A DNA stretch of 7,718 bases from an uncultured Erysipelotrichaceae bacterium (GTDB taxonomy: Bacteria; Bacillota_I; Bacilli_A; Erysipelotrichales; Erysipelotrichaceae): the NCBI GenBank assembly GCA_937957895.1, contig CALFEZ010000235.1:1-7718 (forward strand), read 5' to 3'. The stretch's first letter is position 1. Each line of letters begins with the position of its first letter. The notes under the pieces were generated by a model that was not told the DNA's origin, did no database searches, and was given only the letters and a program-made list of their open reading frames with translations. Below are positions 4,882 to 7,718 of this stretch, piece by piece. The position numbers and the translations under genes were made by a program.

Positions 4882-7332
4882 TCATTGACGCTTCAGTTTG
4901 TATGGCAGATTGATCAGCAACGCAAGGATCAACGAGATTCCCAAAACGATCGTCCAACCATGATTCAACAACGTTGGTAACTCGATCGTATAATATAGTC
5001 CATACGCTTTCAATACACCATCAAAGATCAACGGATAGAAGACCCATAATCCAATCTGCGTGAGCAACAAGATACCCAATCCAAAGATCAATGCTTGATT
5101 GATCTTGATCATTCGCTGCGTCTTGATTTTCAGACCGATCTGTTGATAAAGACGGTAATCCTCTTTATGATCTACCGCCTGGATCGATCCATAAGCAGAA
5201 AGATTGGTCAACATGACGATCACAAGCAAACTGCTTAAAAAGACGATGAAGTAAAAGATGTTGCGTTGGTTCTCCTGATTGGCTTGATTGAGTGCTTCTA
5301 TGATCTTGGCATTGGACATGTACTGGATGTTTTGTTGGTCCATGGCTTGTTCAAAGAGAATGGGATCAACATCATCTTTCATGTCGATCAAATACATCTC
5401 CATATACGGAGCAAACAACTCAAACATCGGACGTTCACGATATACATAGGCGATCCATCCATTGTCGATAAGGCTGTTGAAGGTGCCGTTGATCTTGGCT
5501 GCGGTCTCACGATTATGGTAAAAGCGATGCGGAATGGCATAAAACAGATATCCTCTTGCCGGAACACGCCAATACTTTTCCAGGTTTTCGTCATTGTAAA
5601 CAAATCCGTTACGGATGTCCATGTGTTTTCTTGAAGCCATCGAATAAGTGTAATGAAGTTTGTCTTCCCAAAATACTTTATCCAAATCCGGTGGAGTCGT
5701 CCCCTCCACCACATCCACAAACGGTGCCATGTAGGAGTTAAAGACGATCATGTTGGATTTATAGTAGGAACGAATGTTGTTTTTATAGTCGATCTCCACG
5801 AAGTACAGATTTGAAGTTTTCTCAAGCATGACCTGATGATCGGCATATTGTGACGTGAATTCAAAATGAGCAAACGGGGCATCGGTCACGATGTAATCAA
5901 ACTTCATTCCCAAAGTTTCCTTGTTGTAAATGTGATTCATCTGATAAAAGATCAACACGTTGGAAATGATCATGACCAACAAGGAAGTCACGATGATCAT
6001 GGATGATAGAATAAATCCCCTGTGCGCAAACAGTGATTTGAATGCTGTCAAGATCGACAAAGTGGGACTGTGGATCTGTGGATCGGTGATGAAATGTTGT
6101 TGCTTGGTTTTGATGCTGGATAATGATGTCTTGATACTGTGATCGATCTGTCTTTTATAAAGAAAGGCGATCACAAAGAAGTACACCAAAGCGACCAAGA
6201 TGCTTATCAGACCGATGCTGCGATTTAGATCAAAGACATTGGCCAAAGAGCGATCGTTTTGAAACATCATGACGACCCCAACATTGAGCAAGACGATCAA
6301 AAGCAAAGCAAACGCAAAGATAAGCAGCAAACGCAGCATGAACACTTTGACGATACTGCGATCAGTAATCCCCACGATACTCAGTAATCCAATGTTTGCC
6401 GTGTTTTGTTTGAGTTGTCGTTTGATGTAGATCAGAAAACTATATGCCGTGGCGACCATAAAGACTGCCAGCGTGATGATGCTGATGTGTTTGAAAAGCT
6501 GTTCATTGGTAGACATGTAATCGGTCACTTCAAATAGAGGCAACAGTTTCTCCTCCACGACATCCACGGTGAACGAATCCAAAAGATGTTTCACCAGTCC
6601 GGCTTCCATCACACGCGAATAATCCTCAAATCGGATCTGGATGACTTGTTTGCTTAATGACGGATATTCCAAGGCAATTTCTCTAAGGGTATCAAACGCT
6701 CCAAAAGCAACAGAAACAAACGGAAAATCAAACAAAGGTATTTGCTTTAGACCCACATCTTTGACATATGCATCGTTGATATTCACATAGTCGATGACAG
6801 AGACGATCTGAAAGTCAACCACATCGTCATAGGCAGGAAAAGACAAGGTATGTCCGATCGGTTCGATACCTTCATTTCTTAGCATTCTTGCATAGCTTTC
6901 GGTGATCGCGATCTCATATCCGGTTAAGCTATCAAGTGGTGCTCCTTCAAGTACTTCATATAGGTTGGTATCATCGGATGTATATCCCATGACATAGATG
7001 TCTTTATCAAAATATCCAGCAACATAAGGGAAAGCATAGGTTCTGTCTGTATGGATCAAGGTGTCTTTGGACTTAGCATATTCCAAGATCATCTCATCAT
7101 AATAGTCTGACTTGAGTTGAGTAAAAGGTGGAGGGAAAATAGTGGCATCTTCATTGAGATAAAGATACATGTGGGTCCCATTGACTCTGTCTACTCTTTC
7201 AACCAAAGTCAGGTTTTTTGCCCACACCGTGGTCGTAACCTGGATCGCCATCAGCACCAAAAAACTCAGGATGCCCAGCACCAAGATCGAGCGTAATTGT
7301 TTTTGAACGAATGCTTTGACAAGTAATCTCAT
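4882..7332 (-). CDS. ABC transporter permease, FtsX/MacB type with two large external domains
   Basis: An 816-residue membrane protein of the mechanotransmission-type ABC family (FtsX, MacB, LolCE, BceB relatives). The first half has a membrane segment at about 14-37, an external domain of some 240 residues, then segments at 282-304, 329-356 and 372-391. The second half repeats this with 439-464, an external domain at about 465-690, then 691-713, 744-768 and 792-811. The inside loops GLLSIVGITDRSIVKV (315-330) and YRLYQQIGLKIKTQRMI (726-742) look like the ATPase-coupling helices of both FtsX domains. Both external domains are rich in aromatic residues and do not match a substrate-specific domain I know. 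Its ATG overlaps the ATPase stop (ATGA), with no strong ribosome site of its own, so translation is coupled. Such pairs often act in peptide-antibiotic resistance, lipoprotein handling or envelope stress; the window does not decide among these. Confidence 0.88.
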   Translation of the reverse strand: MRLLVKAFVQKQLRSILVLGILSFLVLMAIQVTTTVWAKNLTLVERVDRVNGTHMYLYLNEDATIFPPPFTQLKSDYYDEMILEYAKSKDTLIHTDRTYAFPYVAGYFDKDIYVMGYTSDDTNLYEVLEGAPLDSLTGYEIAITESYARMLRNEGIEPIGHTLSFPAYDDVVDFQIVSVIDYVNINDAYVKDVGLKQIPLFDFPFVSVAFGAFDTLREIALEYPSLSKQVIQIRFEDYSRVMEAGLVKHLLDSFTVDVVEEKLLPLFEVTDYMSTNEQLFKHISIITLAVFMVATAYSFLIYIKRQLKQNTANIGLLSIVGITDRSIVKVFMLRLLLIFAFALLLIVLLNVGVVMMFQNDRSLANVFDLNRSIGLISILVALVYFFVIAFLYKRQIDHSIKTSLSSIKTKQQHFITDPQIHSPTLSILTAFKSLFAHRGFILSSMIIVTSLLVMIISNVLIFYQMNHIYNKETLGMKFDYIVTDAPFAHFEFTSQYADHQVMLEKTSNLYFVEIDYKNNIRSYYKSNMIVFNSYMAPFVDVVEGTTPPDLDKVFWEDKLHYTYSMASRKHMDIRNGFVYNDENLEKYWRVPARGYLFYAIPHRFYHNRETAAKINGTFNSLIDNGWIAYVYRERPMFELFAPYMEMYLIDMKDDVDPILFEQAMDQQNIQYMSNAKIIEALNQANQENQRNIFYFIVFLSSLLVIVMLTNLSAYGSIQAVDHKEDYRLYQQIGLKIKTQRMIKINQALIFGLGILLLTQIGLWVFYPLIFDGVLKAYGLYYTIELPTLLNHGWTIVLGISLILALLINLPYKLKRQ

Positions 7333-7718
7333 ATAACATCCACGACCAGTTCCACGATCTTATCGGTTTTTGCCGATGAGCTAAGGTTTTTAAGATCCTG
7401 ATCCACAGAAAAATTGCCATTGGAAAGCAACAACAACCGTGTTCCAAAAGATGCCATCTTGATCGAGTGGGTAACCATCACGATCGTTTGACCTTGTTGG
7501 TTGAGATCTTGAAGGATGCTCATGATCTCAAAAGCATACAATGGATTAAGGGATGCTGTGGGTTCATCCGCAAACAACACTTTGGGATTGTTGATCAAGG
7601 CGCGAGCGATCGCACATCGTTGCCGCTCACCACCGGATATCTGGTAGGGGTGCTTGTCGGCGATATGATCGACCTTGAGTTGTCTCATCAGATCCAATGC
7701 TTTCTCTTTTGCGTCCGC
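7329..7718 (-). CDS. ABC transporter ATP-binding protein, C-terminal part (cut by the window edge)
   Basis: 129 codons at the C-terminal end are visible; the frame is open to the last base, so the start and Walker A lie outside. Seen, in visible numbering: the ABC signature ISGGERQR (27-34), Walker B VLFADEP (47-53) with catalytic Glu52, a D-loop reading ASLNP (55-59) in place of the usual SALD or GNLD, and the switch His84 in MVTHS. This is the LolD/MacB/FtsE-type ATPase that powers an FtsX-like permease. The last visible residues form a short extension ending in a hydrophobic tail. Its TGA stop overlaps the permease ATG by 4 nt (ATGA), so the two are made together as one transporter. Confidence 0.93.
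   Translation of the reverse strand, partial: ADAKEKALDLMRQLKVDHIADKHPYQISGGERQRCAIARALINNPKVLFADEPTASLNPLYAFEIMSILQDLNQQGQTIVMVTHSIKMASFGTRLLLLSNGNFSVDQDLKNLSSSAKTDKIVELVVDVI

Noticed and set aside
7199..7447. Minus-strand frame of 82 codons spanning the ATPase-permease junction
   Set aside because: It is out of frame with both genes, which overlap by ATGA and leave no room for a third product.

Overview
This 7.7 kb bacterial window has every supported gene on the minus strand, so transcription runs from high to low coordinates. Strong AGGAGG ribosome binding sites, TTGACA/TATAAT-type promoters, a textbook CcpA cre site, short hairpin-plus-T-tract terminators and AT-rich intergenic DNA point to a low- to moderate-GC Gram-positive lineage (Bacillota, or a relative using the standard code, since TGA is used as a stop). 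The species cannot be named from this window.

Layout in transcription order: (1) 7718-4882, an ABC transporter operon, with the C-terminal part of an ATPase (its N-terminus lies off the window) overlapping by ATGA an 816-residue permease of the FtsX/MacB type; it ends at a terminator at 4773-4795. (2) 4881-4338, a 544-bp gap holding that terminator, a good promoter at 4716-4744 and a leader of roughly 370 nt. (3) 4337-3423, a hydrophobic protein of 304 residues from a family I do not recognise with certainty, followed by a strong hairpin terminator. (4) 3319-2612 and 2601-1063, a DeoC-family class I aldolase and an FGGY carbohydrate kinase, only 10 bp apart and ending at a terminator. (5) 889-861, a near-consensus promoter with an embedded cre site, driving (6) 796-161, a DhaL-like phosphotransfer subunit, and another terminator. 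(7) The left edge shows a new ribosome binding site and a 9-codon reading frame; the next real gene is probably just outside.

Taken together, genes 3 to 6 read as a sugar or polyol catabolic locus: a membrane protein that may import the substrate, an FGGY kinase that phosphorylates it, a DeoC-like aldolase that splits the product, and a DhaL-type protein that, with an unseen DhaK partner, could phosphorylate a small ketose such as dihydroxyacetone. The substrate is unknown. The aldolase keeps the catalytic Asp and both Lys but has a changed phosphate-binding region. The DhaL keeps its metal-binding Asp residues but has lost the usual His residues. The DhaL unit should be shut off by preferred sugars through CcpA. 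The ABC operon appears unrelated in function. No tRNA, rRNA, CRISPR, transposase or phage gene was seen.
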